DNA of 64,000 nt from Gonatopus flavifemur (GCA_018340375.1 JAFFJZ010000002.1:41622001-41686000), one strand, 5' to 3'; positions 1 to 11,503 are shown, counted from the first letter of the stretch. Translations and numbers: made by a program. The notes: generated by a model not told the origin, from the letters alone.

Positions 1-160
1 TTCCAGAAATTAAGCAAACTGTCTTCAAAATCAATATCAATTTGAGTATTTCTCAATAGTCTCCATTCCCTGTCCACAGTCTCTCCATCTTTTGAAATGC
101 TACGTTTCACTCAAATACAATCTGATTGTTGAAATTTTTGGATCATGATAAATGATAAAT

Positions 161-486
161 TCAATAATCTTGAAGTACTTTTCTAAGGATTTTGCCGGAC
201 GCAGTTTTTGGGATTTCTTTGACAAATTGCACATGGCCCAACTGTTTGTGCTTAATCACCCGTTCCGCAACAAAAGTCTTCACTTCTTCTTCAGTCATTC
301 TCACATTTTCTTGTGGAACTATGAAAGCTTTCGGTATCTCACCGAAACGATCATGATTCACCCCAATCACAGCGACATCCCGTACTCCGTCGAGCTGACG
401 TATAAGTTCTTCAAGCTCAGCCGGAGCTACTTGAAAACTATTAACTTTGATCAATTCCTTCAAACGTCCCTCGATGTATAACGTAC
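161..486 (-). CDS. Acyl-CoA synthetase exon 7, C-terminal domain (residues 468-574)
   Basis: Encodes the mobile C-terminal domain: LYIEGRLKELIKVNSFQVAP, then a conserved GEIPKAFIV stretch and the catalytic Lys565 in PKTASGKILRK. Acceptor tcacag. Stop TGA at 161-163. Gly473 and Ser483 replace the Asp and Gly usual in the A8 hinge. Confidence 0.92.
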
Positions 487-3400
487 CTGTGAAAATCGAC
501 ACATTTACATTCGATTCAACTGATGTTCCTGCCCAGAAAACAAAAAGAACGAGTCCACGATCGCCCAATCTGATGCCCCAAAGAAAACATGAAGCTCCGA
601 CAAACGTTCAGAATAGATCAAAATAGAACAGACTAAAGCTCCGTTGGAGCTCAAGATTTATAAACATTCGACGGAGCTGTGATGAACGTTCCAATGTCCA
701 CTCGAGAATGATTTTACGAAAGTTTTACAGAGCGTCCATTAAAGATTTACCGAAGATTCACTCGAGTTCCAATTTTTCAATATAGGACATTTCGGGTATG
801 TTTTTCTCTCGAAAAAATGAAAGATACAGGAGATTATAATTCTCTTTTAGACATACTCAACTGGAACTCTAATGAGTCTTCGGAGAGTCTTCAATAAACC
901 TTGTATTAACTTTCCTTGAAGTGGGAATATTAATGCTCATCCAAACTTCGTAGAACGCTTACGAACCTAAAAGTTGACTCCAACGGAGCTTCAGGCTGAT
1001 GTATGTTGATCTTCTTTGAACATTTGTCAGACTTTCATGTTTGATTCGGAGCATGAGTAATGGAGCAATGGTTGTACTAATAGGATTCCATGTAAAAATT
1101 GAGGGATTGCGCCAACGTTGACTACGGGCAATGGCTTGGGCCAGGAGTGACAGCCAAGGGTAGGGGATTCATATTCAAATATTTATCGTCATGCATACAA
1201 TATAGCACAATATGATTGAGTCTCCATGATGCAATGAGTTTGTAAACTACTCGTGATATAGGGCGAACTACCTAATAGAAGAACGATGGACCAGTAGAGG
1301 AACAATTCATAAAAGAAGGAACTAAAAGAAGGAAAACAATCGAATTATTTTATTGCAGCGGGAATTTTTGATAGTTACTTCTTTCATGAATCGTTTCTCT
1401 ACTGGTCATTGTTCCTTTACTGGGTAGTTCACCCCACTGAAGGTGGTACAATGACGGATATCCCATTCAGCAGTCTAAAATGCATGCATCATTCGTCAAT
1501 GATATGTTTACTTTTCATGAAGTTAGTTGTGAGATCTTGAATGACTTCAAAGCATCTCTGATTTTACAATCATTGACCTATTTTGTTTTCTGGGTCTTAC
1601 ACATTCTTCAGAGAATACCTGTGTCGTTGTAGTACGCTAAATCTCCTGATTTAAACCAATCACCGTTCATAGTAGCTTTGGTGGCTTCCTCATTTTTGAA
1701 GTATCTTTTCATCACCTGAGGTCCACGAATCCATAACTCTCCGACTTCGTTCGGACCCAAGTTTCTGACAACTTTGTCATCTTCGTGCTCGACTATTCGT
1801 ATTTGTGTATTGGGCACAGGATATCCAACTGATTCGCTGGGTGCATCCTTGCTGCAACTAACCAGCGGGGAGGTTTCCGTTAGCCCGTACCTATAATAAC
1901 GGATGACACGTGAATGATTGCTTTATTATTTCTCAAATCATCATTGGTTTACCCTTGAACTACGTGTGTATTTGGATTGATTTTATCTCGGAATCTTGCG
2001 ATAGATTCTGTACCGAGAGGACTTCCTCCTGAGCTGATTATTCTAACAGCATCGGTGAGATGGGGTTTGAGATGCTCGCTGTAGGCCATCAACTGTACAA
2101 GAGGGGGTACTAGATACAGTATTGTCGATTTGTGATTCTCTAGTAGTTGAAAAAAATCCTTGACCGAGAATTTTGGTAAACATACGATTTTCGCACCATA
2201 CCTTAATCATTCAAATCATTGATTACAAATTGTCGAGTTCTCGAGTGATTTTGTAGAGTCTTACCTCAGGTGTCTAAAAATTCCGAACATTAATCCATAC
2301 GTGTGAAACATTGGAACTATGGCAGGAACGATATCTTGTTCCGTCTCTGTGGCTTCAATGCCACCGAAAATTGGTTCCGATGTGCCTTGATATATATTTG
2401 CTACGAGATTTCTGTAAGAATCACACAATACTTCCATGTTATATAAGAAAATTCTATTTTTCTCAATCAATCGACCTTTTTTCAGCTCATCAGATGACGT
2501 AGTCATTAACCGTTCTCTAACAATACCCTTGAAACAAAATGTAAATAAACTATCGAATGTTTTGCGATTGAAAAATGGCTCAAGATCAATTCCCATACCG
2601 CAGACGTAAGGGATAATCGCTTCCATACTTAGGATTCTCACCAGGGTCATATTCTCGAACGCAAGATGCCAGAAGAAGTGGGTTCAGTTTGCTAAATCAC
2701 ACGGGTAGAAACACTGCAATATCAAAGCCGGACAAGTATTTGAAATACAATTATGCGAAAAAGGTATTGGAAATGAAATCGGTATTTTGTATTCTGAATT
2801 GACAACACATTTCCTCTAGTATTTTGTATATGAAGTGTATTTTTTAAAGATTTTTATATTTTACAATCGAAAAATGTAGTTTTAAAACAGATTTTCTAAA
2901 GTATTTTGTATTTTGTATTTTGTATTTTGTATTTTGTATTTTGTATTTTGTATTTTGTATTTTGTATTTTGTATTTTGTATTTTGTATTTTGTATTTTGT
3001 ATTTCAGATACATTTTTCTGAGTATTTTGACTCATTCTCGTATATTTGAAGGATTAAATATCAAAGATTTTAAAGGAACCACTTGAAATATAAAATGCTA
3101 AGGGAAATATATTTTGAAGGTGAGATTTTTTTGGTTTTTATTTCAGTACGTATTTAGAATGATGGTATTTCAAATACTTGCCCAGCCCTGTGCATTATAA
3201 ATTACTGTACTAGTATTGCTGTGTATTATTGCTGTGTATTGCTGTATAGTACTGTGTAGTATTGCTAGTTTTCACAGGCCAGACTTGCTTTATTATATCA
3301 TTCAGCCAAACGCTTCTTCACAAATTAATATATCTCATAGTATGATGTGGAAGAATTCTCCCATATTGCGCTATTAGATATAGTAATTTTCCAAAAAGTA

Positions 3401-6400
3401 CCTGAATAAATGATATCATGAAGCAGCCCTTAAACCACACCCACGATTTCACGTTGCATCTCCGTGCAATGTACGTGGATAAATGGTGCAAGGAGAAAAA
3501 TGCAGGTCGAAAATATAGTAATCTTTGATAAACATTTAAGAATATTTCTTAAAATCTGAGAGTATTTCTTAAATGTACAATTAAGATGAAACGGTTCACA
3601 TTTCTGTTGAATTTTATTTAAAATACAATGAAAAATTATTGATCTTCAACAAATAATAGAAAATATTATTAATTCTCTGAAAGTCGCGTATGAAATTTTA
3701 TAAAGTGGATATCAAAATCACGAAATCATATTATCGGATATGATATAAAATTCACGTTCCCATATTATATACTTTTTTCGTTAATCAATTGCGCGTATTC
3801 CTATAATCATGGCATGTAGTAATAGAGTTGTTGTGTGGAAATTGGAGGGAATTTCGTGTTCTTTCGATCAGACGATCAAGCGTTCCAATGAATCTCCCCG
3901 TTTTTGAGATACAGTAAGAAATTTTGAAAAAAAAAACAAAATTCCAAAACTTTGAGCTCTTTGTGGCACGTGTCAACATAGTTCAATCGGACTGAGATTC
4001 CACGTACTTCATTTTGATGGGAATTGGAACCTTTTTAGGGGGTTAGACCAGAAGATTTTGAAAATTTCCAAAATAAGGATGACTCTAGTGGACGTGGATA
4101 CAAGGTGGATGGACAAAGATGTTGTGTAAAAACAAGGTCTGCATGGGAAGTCTGTCCTGTATGCCCTAGCAATATAGTAATTCATAATGTAGCGCTTCTC
4201 TCCGTGCAATTGGAACAAAGTAAACTCGAACTTGCAACGTAAGGATAAATTTCATACCGGTGGGATAATTCGACGCCTTTAGGAAGACCCGTAGTTCCAC
4301 TAGAATACGGAAGCATCACGGTATCTTCAGAGTCCATGGTCGGTTTTGGAGATGAAAAAACTCCTATATCAGTTTTGATCAAATCTTCGAAATCAATGGT
4401 CCCTTCCGGCAATGGACGAAAATTATCCGTAACCAAAATGATTGGTACCTTGATTTTTGAATTATTCATAACTATGCCCTTCAATTCGTCATATTTCTCG
4501 TTGAAAGTAAAAACTGCTGATGCGTCAGAATTGTGCAATTGAAATTCTATTTCATTTGTTTTGGAAAGTGGATTCAAGAAAGTGGTCTGTTGAACGAATA
4601 AGTTGTTTTTATGAATCGTTAAATCTGAAAACACTTTTAGAAATTTCTGCATGAAGCTAATCACATCTAATGGAAGCATTTTCCATTCACGTGATTGGAA
4701 AATTTGTTGAAATTTCAATGGCATATGAATTGTAATTCAGTTCCTTAAATATACTATTATCCCTGGTAGAAATTTGTCTGGGCGTCCCATTTACCATCCA
4801 CGTACTAGGTGGAACCCACGTGGGGGCAACCGGATAACACATTCAGCCAATTTGACTTCAGTGTCTAAACATTTAGTTGGTTTATGTATACATAGGTAAA
4901 AATTGACCATGGGCGCTAGGTTGCCGCAAGGCTCACCAAGATGGGCCGAGCCTAGGCTACCAGGCATGGCGCAACTCTGAAATGATAACATCATTTCAGC
5001 CTCAGCCCATTTGTTTCCACAATCAAGACCCAACGCTGGAAACAGGGTTGTGATAGCATATGCCGTCAATGGCAGACCATACAAAAATTTGTTCGCCAAG
5101 GATGAGCCAACGCTGTAGCAATCTTGCGGCAGGGTTGCGCCCACCTCATGCCAATGGTCACTTTTATTTTTTATTGTAATTGAAAATAAAATAAAAAATC
5201 CATTCTATCATTTCGATTGAACGAAATGAATGTCGGAGAATTTCAACATGTAATTTTTCTGATTAGTTTAAACTGATGAATGACGTAAATCCGATGGTCC
5301 TGGCGTAGAAGTAGGCGGGTCTGGAAACAGATGAAGAATTATTTCTGTCATGGAATCTTCAAAGGAGACTTATATATTGATTGAATGCTTGGTTCGCCAC
5401 TCGCAGGAAACAAGCATCACTCTGGTGAGAGTTATTGTAATTTGCTGTTTGAGAAGGAAGTTTCACTCTTAGCCAAGCTATTACTCAAGTCGAGTCAAGC
5501 TAACGCCTAAACTGAGCGAGGCCATCGCCCAAGCTGAGCCAAGCTATTGCCCAAGCTGGACCAAGCTACGACCCATGCTTGGTGCAACATGAGAATCCAT
5601 TGTCATTCAGACTTGCCTAATGCTTGGAGCAGTGTCCCGCCAAGCCCTAGAGAGCCTCTGTTGAAAGCATGCGTTTTCCTTCAAGCAATATTGGTTGAAG
5701 GATGGGCCAAGCGTGGCGCAGCCAATGATCAATGATGGATCAACGAAGTCGATTTATGACTTCCGATATTGGTACAATGTTTAGACCATTGTCAACCATC
5801 CTTGTCCCTACATAGATTGCCCAGCTTTGGCTGGCAGCCTTGCGTCTAGCTATATTCCGTCGTCAGCATTGGCGGAGCCTGAAGATTTTTATATGGGTAG
5901 ATTTTTCATGTCTCGACTGATCGTACGATAAAATTGATAGTCCATCAACACGGTCAGAGGAATGAAAGGGAGCCCCAACGTTTCAATTTGTCACTCGGGA
6001 TTATTTTATGGAAATCAATTCAAAAGCAACGTTATTGGCTGGAGATTACATGTCAAAATACATTGTTACATTATTCATAGAAGTGATTTTACAGAAAACA
6101 CATGATTTCACATTTCTAATTACCCATTTGAACAACATTCCAGCAATTCTCTGAGACATCTGGATGGGCACAGGTTAGAAAGTGCGTTGAAAAAATTAGC
6201 TAGAAACCAACCTAACATCTGCGAAAAGTAGCTGGGACCCATTTAATTCTCAATCATAATTTCTACTAGGGATGCGTAATATAATATAGCAAAAATTGGA
6301 GATTGAATTACACGTGACTGAATTCTGATTCAATGACGGCACGGAGAAAAAAACATTCGCTGAAATAGCCAGAATTTTACTGTTTCAGCGAAATTTGCTT

Positions 6401-7704
6401 GTTATTATACGGATAATAAGCGAGGTTTCGCAAGACTAGTGCGGGTCTGATGATTGTAATGAATCAGTTGGTAAAAACACATCGAATCGTCATCGCCCAA
6501 CCAGAAATTTACAACAGGCGCAGTACCGCACCAGTACTTTCCAAGACTGGCAGGGTACTGGCATGTGTCTGGGATGTTGACGTTTTTTGTACTAGGGATT
6601 GAGTACTAATACTATTGTTCGAAATCGGTGCAGTGCCTGTACTGGATCAGTACCTGGCCGCACTGAGAAAAATCTGCATTGTAGAAATCATGTTTCAATA
6701 TAGTAATGTATTTGACGGTGAAAAATACATTATTTTGGTTATTATTACCATGAGCTAGGTGATAAATACCATCTTTTTGGTGAATCAAACAGAATGTACG
6801 GTGAAATTCAACATTGAAAAGGTACTTTTCACTTTTGAAAGGCTGACTTCAGTTTTCATTATTTGACGGGTGAAAAATATACGAAATAGAGGTTATTTTC
6901 ATATTTCATTTTTCTCAGTACTGGTTAATCAGTATTGATTCCGTACGTGTTGGCCAGGTGTTGAAGACCCAATACTGGCCCTGTACTGCACCTATCGTCA
7001 ACATTGGCATTATTCGGATTATTTGATTGGGTCATTCAATCTCCTTCGCGAAGACGAATTCGTTAAAATAGCCAAATCTTTTTGCTCCGTGCAAGAAATT
7101 GAAATTTCGTTCACAATTGTCCTTAGAAAAATGAATGAAATTCCAAAAAATTTCCCACAGCGTAAACTTTAAGCTTATTCCTACGAAGGTATGATACTTA
7201 CCCGAAGACCCGCTTCGGTTGCCGCCAGCGTTATAGCAATAAACTCTATTAAATTCGGTAAGATGATAGCGATGGTGTCACCAGGTTGGAGTTGGGTACT
7301 TTTCAACCATCTCACTAAATTCTTAGTTCCTCTTCTCAGCTGATAATACGTGTAAGACTTTCTTCTGACTGAACATTCCTATTTAAGGATTCACAATTTC
7401 ATAAGTAAAATCGATCGAAAATCATAATATTCAATCCCTTATGTAAACATGAATGATCACAATGGTTGACAACTATTACCAGTGCTATTTTATTCGGCCA
7501 CTTGTGAATGTTTTCCCACATACACTCATGGAAAAGTACATTTTCGTAACCGTGAATATCAGGACACGGACTGTTCAATATATTATCTGAATTCAAATTT
7601 TGTAAAACAATTGGAGATTTTTGTGAAAAGCTTCGTCGTGGGATATGGATGATAATCCTTCGGTGTTGGAATTTCAATGCACGGCTTGTATGGTTCAAAA
7701 ACAT
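161..7704 (-). CDS. Acyl-CoA synthetase (4-coumarate-CoA ligase-like / luciferase-like), seven exons
   Basis: Complete spliced gene read on the minus strand; exons join in frame to 1725 nt, 574 residues. It belongs to the ANL adenylate-forming family, which activates a carboxylate with ATP to an acyl-adenylate and passes it to CoA. Seen: P-loop SSGTTGLPKG at residues 229-238, YGLTET at 377-382, SGDLAYYND ending at 465 with the ribose-binding Asp at 459, and SGKILR with the catalytic Lys at 565. The first 30 residues are rich in Arg, His and Ser with no acid and contain RRIIIHIPRRSFSQ, like a mitochondrial presequence; the C-terminus (LQDY) is not a peroxisomal SKL signal. Odd: in motif A8 the usual hinge Asp of the DRxKE motif is Gly473 and the usual Gly of the following KG motif is Ser483. 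Start chosen at 7704 because it opens the presequence; an upstream in-frame ATG at 7803 would add 33 residues. Six GT-AG introns, phases 0,0,2,2,2,1. The true substrate is unknown. No AATAAA signal is visible in the 160 bases downstream. Confidence 0.9.
487..1618 (-). other. Acyl-CoA synthetase intron 6 with palindrome-rich DNA
   Basis: A 1132-bp intron. Between about 570 and 1010 it has repeated AGCTCCGTTGGAGCT-like and ACTCGAGT-like words in both orientations, like the palindrome-filled elements elsewhere, but I could not place clear termini. A separate foldback lies at 1261-1435. Confidence 0.5.
1261..1435. repeat. Foldback element, GGGCGAACTACC-type termini
   Basis: The left arm GGGCGAACTACCTAATAGAA and the reverse complement of the right arm, GGGGTGAACTACCCAGTAAA, match over about 50 bp, both including an ACCAGTAGAG segment. 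It lies in intron 6. No clear target duplication. Confidence 0.6.
1619..1890 (-). CDS. Acyl-CoA synthetase exon 6 (residues 377-466)
   Basis: Opens with YGLTETSPLVS, the adenine-binding A5 motif, and ends in SGDLAYYNDT, motif A7. Acceptor ttatag; donor gtattc leaves one base (phase 1) that joins exon 7 to give NDTGTLYIEGR. Confidence 0.9.
1953..2201 (-). CDS. Acyl-CoA synthetase exon 5 (residues 294-375)
   Basis: Reads YGAKIVCLPKF, then YLVPPLVQLMA and SSGGSPLGTE, the segment that is SGAAPL in many relatives. Acceptor ttaag, donor gtaaac (phase 2). Introns on either side are only 63 bp (2202-2264) and 62 bp (1891-1952), both GT-AG. Confidence 0.88.
2265..2411 (-). CDS. Acyl-CoA synthetase exon 4 (residues 245-292)
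   Basis: Encodes NLVANIYQGTSEP through PMFHTYGLMFGIFRHLR, the family's PxFHxxG core. Acceptor cttacag, donor gtaaga (phase 2). The junction with exon 3 restores the SHRN sequence expected after the P-loop. Confidence 0.9.
2902..3004. repeat. Heptamer tandem repeat (TATTTTG)n
   Basis: About 15 nearly perfect copies of a 7-bp unit in intron 3 of the synthetase gene. Read on the minus strand it stays open in all frames, giving a false ORF of repeating NTKYKIQ. Diverged copies flank it on both sides (TATTTTGTAT at about 2820 and 3020). Confidence 0.95.
3214..3262. repeat. Short imperfect repeat, TATTGCTGTG unit
   Basis: Four to five diverged copies of a unit near TATTGCTGTG in intron 3, ending in a TAGTATTGCTAG variant. 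Confidence 0.5.
4258..4586 (-). CDS. Acyl-CoA synthetase exon 3 (residues 135-244, ATP-binding P-loop)
   Basis: Begins TTFLNPLSKTNEIEFQL after acceptor caacag and ends at the SHR of LPKGVELSHR with donor gtatga (phase 2). Contains the whole SSGTTGLPKG nucleotide-binding loop. The open frame continues past both ends into intron sequence, which explains a longer 180-codon open stretch here. Confidence 0.9.
4761..6271. mobile_element. CCC...GGG-ended element filled with CCAAGC/GCTTGG words
   Basis: Left end CCCTGGTAGAAATT and right end AATTTCTACTAGGG are inverted copies with one mismatch, flanked by AT on each side (2-bp target duplication). The interior (best at 5460-5740) has many diverged copies of CCAAGCTATTGCCCAAGC and its reverse complement. 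It lies wholly in intron 2 of the synthetase gene, between exons 2 and 3. No transposase is visible, so it would be non-autonomous. Related ends occur at 26633-27817 and 42622-42897. Confidence 0.7.
6340..7091. mobile_element. Three-level nest: CACGGAG foldback around two others
   Basis: Outer ends CACGGAGAAAAAAA and TTTTTGCTCCGTG. Inside it, 6516-6993 has ends AGGCGCAGTACC / GTACTGCACCT and is filled with CCAGTACTGG-like words. Inside that, 6661-6919 has ends CACTGAGAAAAAT / ATTTTTCTCAGT. The nest lies in intron 2, 110 bp upstream of exon 2's donor side. Confidence 0.65.
7202..7378 (-). CDS. Acyl-CoA synthetase exon 2 (residues 76-134)
   Basis: Reads ECSVRRKSYTYYQL and continues to a GDTIAIILPN segment, then ATEAGLR, all typical of the N-terminal subdomain. 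Acceptor ttaaatag and donor gtaagt, both phase 0. A second acceptor (ttcag, eight bases into the exon) is in the wrong phase. Intron 1 (7379-7479) is 101 bp. Confidence 0.85.
7480..7704 (-). CDS. Acyl-CoA synthetase exon 1 (residues 1-75)
   Basis: Carries the presequence-like N-terminus and the family's SPxPDI segment near residues 45-50. Ends ATA GCA CTG with donor gtaata (phase 0). An alternative read-through of this donor would add residues IVVNH, but only the chosen junction keeps the spacing to the RKSYTY segment usual in relatives. Confidence 0.8.
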
Positions 7705-8069
7705 AATTGAAGTTCGAAGGAGGCGTGAAATAATTGGAACCGCTAAAAAAATAGTAAAAGTGCAAAATTTTGAACGTGTATTCACATAATGCCGACTTGT
7801 CATTGACTATATGATCGTTCCAGAAACCACATGCATCTAGCATCATTAAAAAGCATGCAGATAAAAACTGATTTATCAATATGTTATGTAGTTTTAATTA
7901 GAAGTAAATGAATGGGAATGAATAATGAACGATAACGCCACTAATGTATGACTCACGAGATCTTGCGTATGCGTTTCACGAAAAATTCTCATGAAAATTT
8001 CATAAGATCAGAAATGTATCGAGTTGATCATGATCACAATGCACTCAATGCGAGTCGTACCGGAACGTC

Positions 8070-8297
8070 CACTGTAAAAAAATTCCTACTGAAAATTCAG
8101 AAAATGTGACTGTCATTTTTTACAGACACTTTTTTCTGAATCTCCAGATAAATTTTACTGAATTTTAAGAAACTTCAACTAAATTCCGGAAAGCGTTCTG
8201 AAAATTCAGCAAAATTTTCCTGAAAATTCAGAAAAAAGTGGCTGTAAAAAATTACAGTCACATTTTCTAAATTTTCTGAAAGAATTTTTTTACAGTG
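8070..8297. mobile_element. CACTG foldback MITE filled with CTGAAAATTCAG words
   Basis: Ends CACTGTAAAAAAATTC and GAATTTTTTTACAGTG are perfect inverted copies; TC flanks both sides, a 2-bp duplication. Both arms repeat TGAAAATTCAG and the TGACTGTCA/TTACAGTCACA pair. Confidence 0.75.
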
Positions 8298-8793
8298 TCA
8301 GTTCCGAAAAAATATGTAATGAATTCTTGAGAATTCTGTAAGAAATTTTTTGATACCAGAGATCTATAAAGAACTTATTCTCAACTGTCATACGGGCACT
8401 CTCAAAGAATCCCACGATAAATTCTTAAATAATCCTCTGTGAATTCATCGGCACCAGAGTGCGTTTTTGAATTGTTCATATCCAACTATCTCACGTAATT
8501 GAGCATATTTTCCAATTTTTCAATGCACATAACATAGGTGTTCATTCCCAAATTGATCAAGGCAATTAAAATTGATTATACAATGCTTTTCATACAGTAC
8601 CAAAGATTTCATTGAGATTTCAGAAATCTAACATTTGAAACATTGAAATATTTCTGTGATATTGCTGTATTATGTCACATTGAGGTTTCAAACCCGTTTT
8701 AGAAATATTGCAATACCCGCTAATATTACATCTCAGACAATATTTCTGAATTATTTCTGGAATATTTCCAGAACATTTATGAAATATTCCATT

Positions 8794-9301
8794 CCCAGAC
8801 AGAAAAGCATGCCCTGAATATTTGATAACTTACACCCAGAAAAATGGTATACCTGGGTTTATTTGATTCAACGAACATTTGTTTGAATCAACTAAAATTT
8901 ATTTGACTCAACTACAATGTCTATTTGTACATGAACCTACTAGTGTTTTAGTTGGATCAAATAAACAATTTATTTCATCCGAATAAATTCTTATTCATTT
9001 CAAATAAAATTTACTTGAATCAAATAAAATTTTATTGGATACAATTAAATCTCTAGTAGGTTCATATTCAAGTAAACCATTTCTCTAGGTGTAACGTGCC
9101 GTAAACATACTATCGTGAACTCCGCTCAGCTTGCAATGATGCATGGAATGTAAACATTATGTTTCAATTATGGTGCCATCACTTCGTTTTGCCACCAATA
9201 ACAATGCTTTATACGAAAACACCTTGGCGCCATTATGCGAACATTTTTTGGCGTGCGTGTTACCATTATGATGGCATCATGGAGACATTTTTCTATCTGG
9301 G
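8794..9301. mobile_element. CCC...GGG-ended element carrying an inserted MITE
   Basis: Ends CCCAGACAGAAAA and TTTTCTATCTGGG, flanked by TT on both sides. The sequence outside is filled with GAAATATTTC words (about 8620-8790 and 9307-9400), suggesting it landed in another palindrome-filled repeat. It contains the MITE at 8833-9091. Part of its interior matches 25526-25640. Confidence 0.55.
8833..9091. mobile_element. TA-flanked MITE with CACCCAGAAAAATGG terminus
   Basis: Ends CACCCAGAAAAATGGT and ACCATTTCTCTAGGTG, TA on both sides. The flanking sequence (CTGAATATTTGATAACTTA, then TAACGTGCCGTAAACATA) is found uninterrupted at 25531-25566, so the boundaries are supported by an empty copy. The interior repeats AATAAATT / TTGATTCAA words. 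Close relative of 18234-18472. Confidence 0.8.
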
Positions 9302-9302
9302 T

Positions 9303-10540
9303 TGTAATATTTCTCTTGTGATACATCTAAGACATTGTAAACAGCTAACATTTCAATTCACAGATTTTTGACATATTTCTGTGAAAGGATATTGAACCGT
9401 AATGAAGATGAAAGATTGAAATCTAATTGAGACATTACACGATCTTGTTGGCATGATTTGAGTTCAGGTGGTACCACGTTGTACGTCCCCTTCATTTGAC
9501 TTTCTCATCCAGTCGGCTTTGTAGAACTCTAGAGAATGGGATAAATTCATCGTGCACTAGTGACCTCTTCATATCCTTTTCCTCTCTCTTTCTCTCTCTT
9601 TCTTCCTCTCTCCCTTTATCTCTCAGTTCCAAATATGTCGATTACAGAAGAATTAAACTGATTGTTCCTTCAACGCATATCTAAATTTGGATATATAATA
9701 CATATGTCTATTACACAAAATTTCATACAGCAAATATAACAAGAGATTCAAGGAGAAAAATTTCCAAAATTATATTCATTACACGTGAAAAGAATGATAT
9801 TATTGATATTCGGATAGTTGAAAATTAGCTATGGTAGCTATTTTTTAGCTAAAACAATGAAAGCTGTTGTTACAATCATTAAAATTCAGCTCTTACAACA
9901 ATATTTTTCGTCATCCAAATATCACATACACTAATTAGCTACCACAGTTAATTTTTAGATATTATAGTGACTTATTTTTTTCCATGTGCAGTTTTTATAT
10001 AGGTTATATATGATTCTATGACAATCTTAGGGCATTAGGGAGATTTTTCTACTTGGAGGACATCCGAAAAGTACCTGTAGAACCTTCTTCAGACAATTCA
10101 TTGAACATTATAAAAATATTGACAAGTATGATTTATGCACGTGAGAATCATACACGTATTAATTGTACACGAAAAATAAAACCCCAAAGTATTTACACTG
10201 ATAATTTTTTTTTAATACCCTATATTTAACACATAAACTTTGGTGCACGTAAAATCATTTGATAAGAACATTGTACACTAAATATTTTTCATGCTTGAAA
10301 AAAAAGTGATTCACAAAAATCGTACACATGTTTTTATGCACGGACAAAAAATGTAATTAATTAGTGTATATTATTGTACAGCTAATGAAATTCATATGAC
10401 AAATTTTTTCCGTTTCATTGAATAATTACTATGAATGAAATTGGGAGTACACTGAATACTTCTATCAACATTTGAATAAAATAGACCGTTTTATAAATTA
10501 TACCGAATCTAATTATCCACTTACGATCATCTACATTCAT
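9303..10540. other. No recognised gene
   Basis: AT-rich sequence with a pyrimidine-rich CTTTCTCTCTCT tract at about 9575-9625. Loosely mirrored GTACAC/GTGTAC words between 10140 and 10380 suggest an old foldback, but I could not define ends. Confidence 0.4.
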
Positions 10541-11035
10541 CCCAGACAGCACCACCACTTCACAAAGAATTCTTGAAGAAAACATTTAGAACACCTCAGT
10601 TTTTGGGAGAATTCATTTTGTATCCCCAAAATCATCCAAATTAATTCTATGAGACATCAACACGTACACCCGTTATGCGACTAAATATGAAAACATATGG
10701 AAGGTTAAAAAGAATACTTAGTCCACCCAAAAGAACTCATATTGAACGCCATTAGGGATACATTCTGAGCACATAGCGTATTCAGTTTTGAATACAATTT
10801 ACGTGCATAATGATATCGGTTTTGAATCCATTTTGCGTGCATAATGGTATCAGTTTTTAATGCTCGTTAAATAAACAAATAAATGAATGAAATAGTTACT
10901 TTGATATTTGAAAAAAGCAGACTCAATGGTTTGAAAAACTTTCGCTTTAAAAAATAATGTATACCATTCTCAAAAGTTAGTTATGAAAACAATTCTAATT
11001 CAAAATATGGAAATACCATACAATGTCTTTTTTCA

Positions 11036-11350
11036 GACTTTTTTCAGAGTTTTTCAGAGGTTTTCAATTTTTTTTCCAGACAAATAGGAACGAAATTGCA
11101 CTCTGAAAAAACTCTAACAAAGTTCCGAAAAATTTAGAACATTTTTCTGATTATTGAAGTAAAATTTTTTCATTTTCAAACACTTTTTCACATATGATGT
11201 TTGAAATTAGAATATGAATGTATTCATATAATTTTGAAAATTTTTAATAGTCAGAAATTTCTTAGTGTTTTGTCAGAATTCTATCAGAGTGCAATTTCGT
11301 TCCTATTTGTCTGAAAAACTCTGAAAACCTCTGAAAAAAGTCTGAAAAAG
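11036..11350. repeat. Foldback with CAGACTTTTTTCAGAG arms
   Basis: About 75-bp arms, left 11036-11110 and right 11277-11350, nearly perfect inverted copies sharing CAAATAGGAACGAAATTGCA. The loop is AT-rich. Confidence 0.75.
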
Positions 11351-11374
11351 TTTATACAGAATGTTCCTGAAATA

Positions 11375-11503
11375 TTAGAGGTGGGCGAATCTTGACGAAG
11401 CGAATCTTTTGTATAAAATACTTGTCGAGTTTTGATAAAATTTTTATAGAATTCGATAGAAATTGAACATTTTTTTTCATACAAAAGATTCGCCCACCTC
11501 TAA
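11375..11503. repeat. Foldback with TTAGAGGTGGGCGAATC arms
   Basis: Left arm TTAGAGGTGGGCGAATC and right arm GATTCGCCCACCTCTAA are exact inverted copies, followed inside by a shared TTTTGTAT segment. It lies about 25 bp beyond the preceding foldback. Confidence 0.75.

Noticed and set aside
2411..2650. N-terminal extension of the exon 4 open frame
   Set aside because: The frame stays open upstream of the acceptor at 2412, but the sequence there does not resemble the family and the splice junction to exon 3 is exact.
2844..3035. 63-codon minus frame with repeating KYKIQNT
   Set aside because: It is the translation of the TATTTTG heptamer array inside an intron.
4587..4724. Upstream extension of the exon 3 frame from an ATG at 4724
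   Set aside because: It precedes the caacag acceptor and is intronic; the exon 2 to exon 3 junction in phase 0 gives the expected sequence.
7583..7879. 98-codon minus frame overlapping exon 1
   Set aside because: It is in another frame from the presequence and exon 1, with no matching motif.
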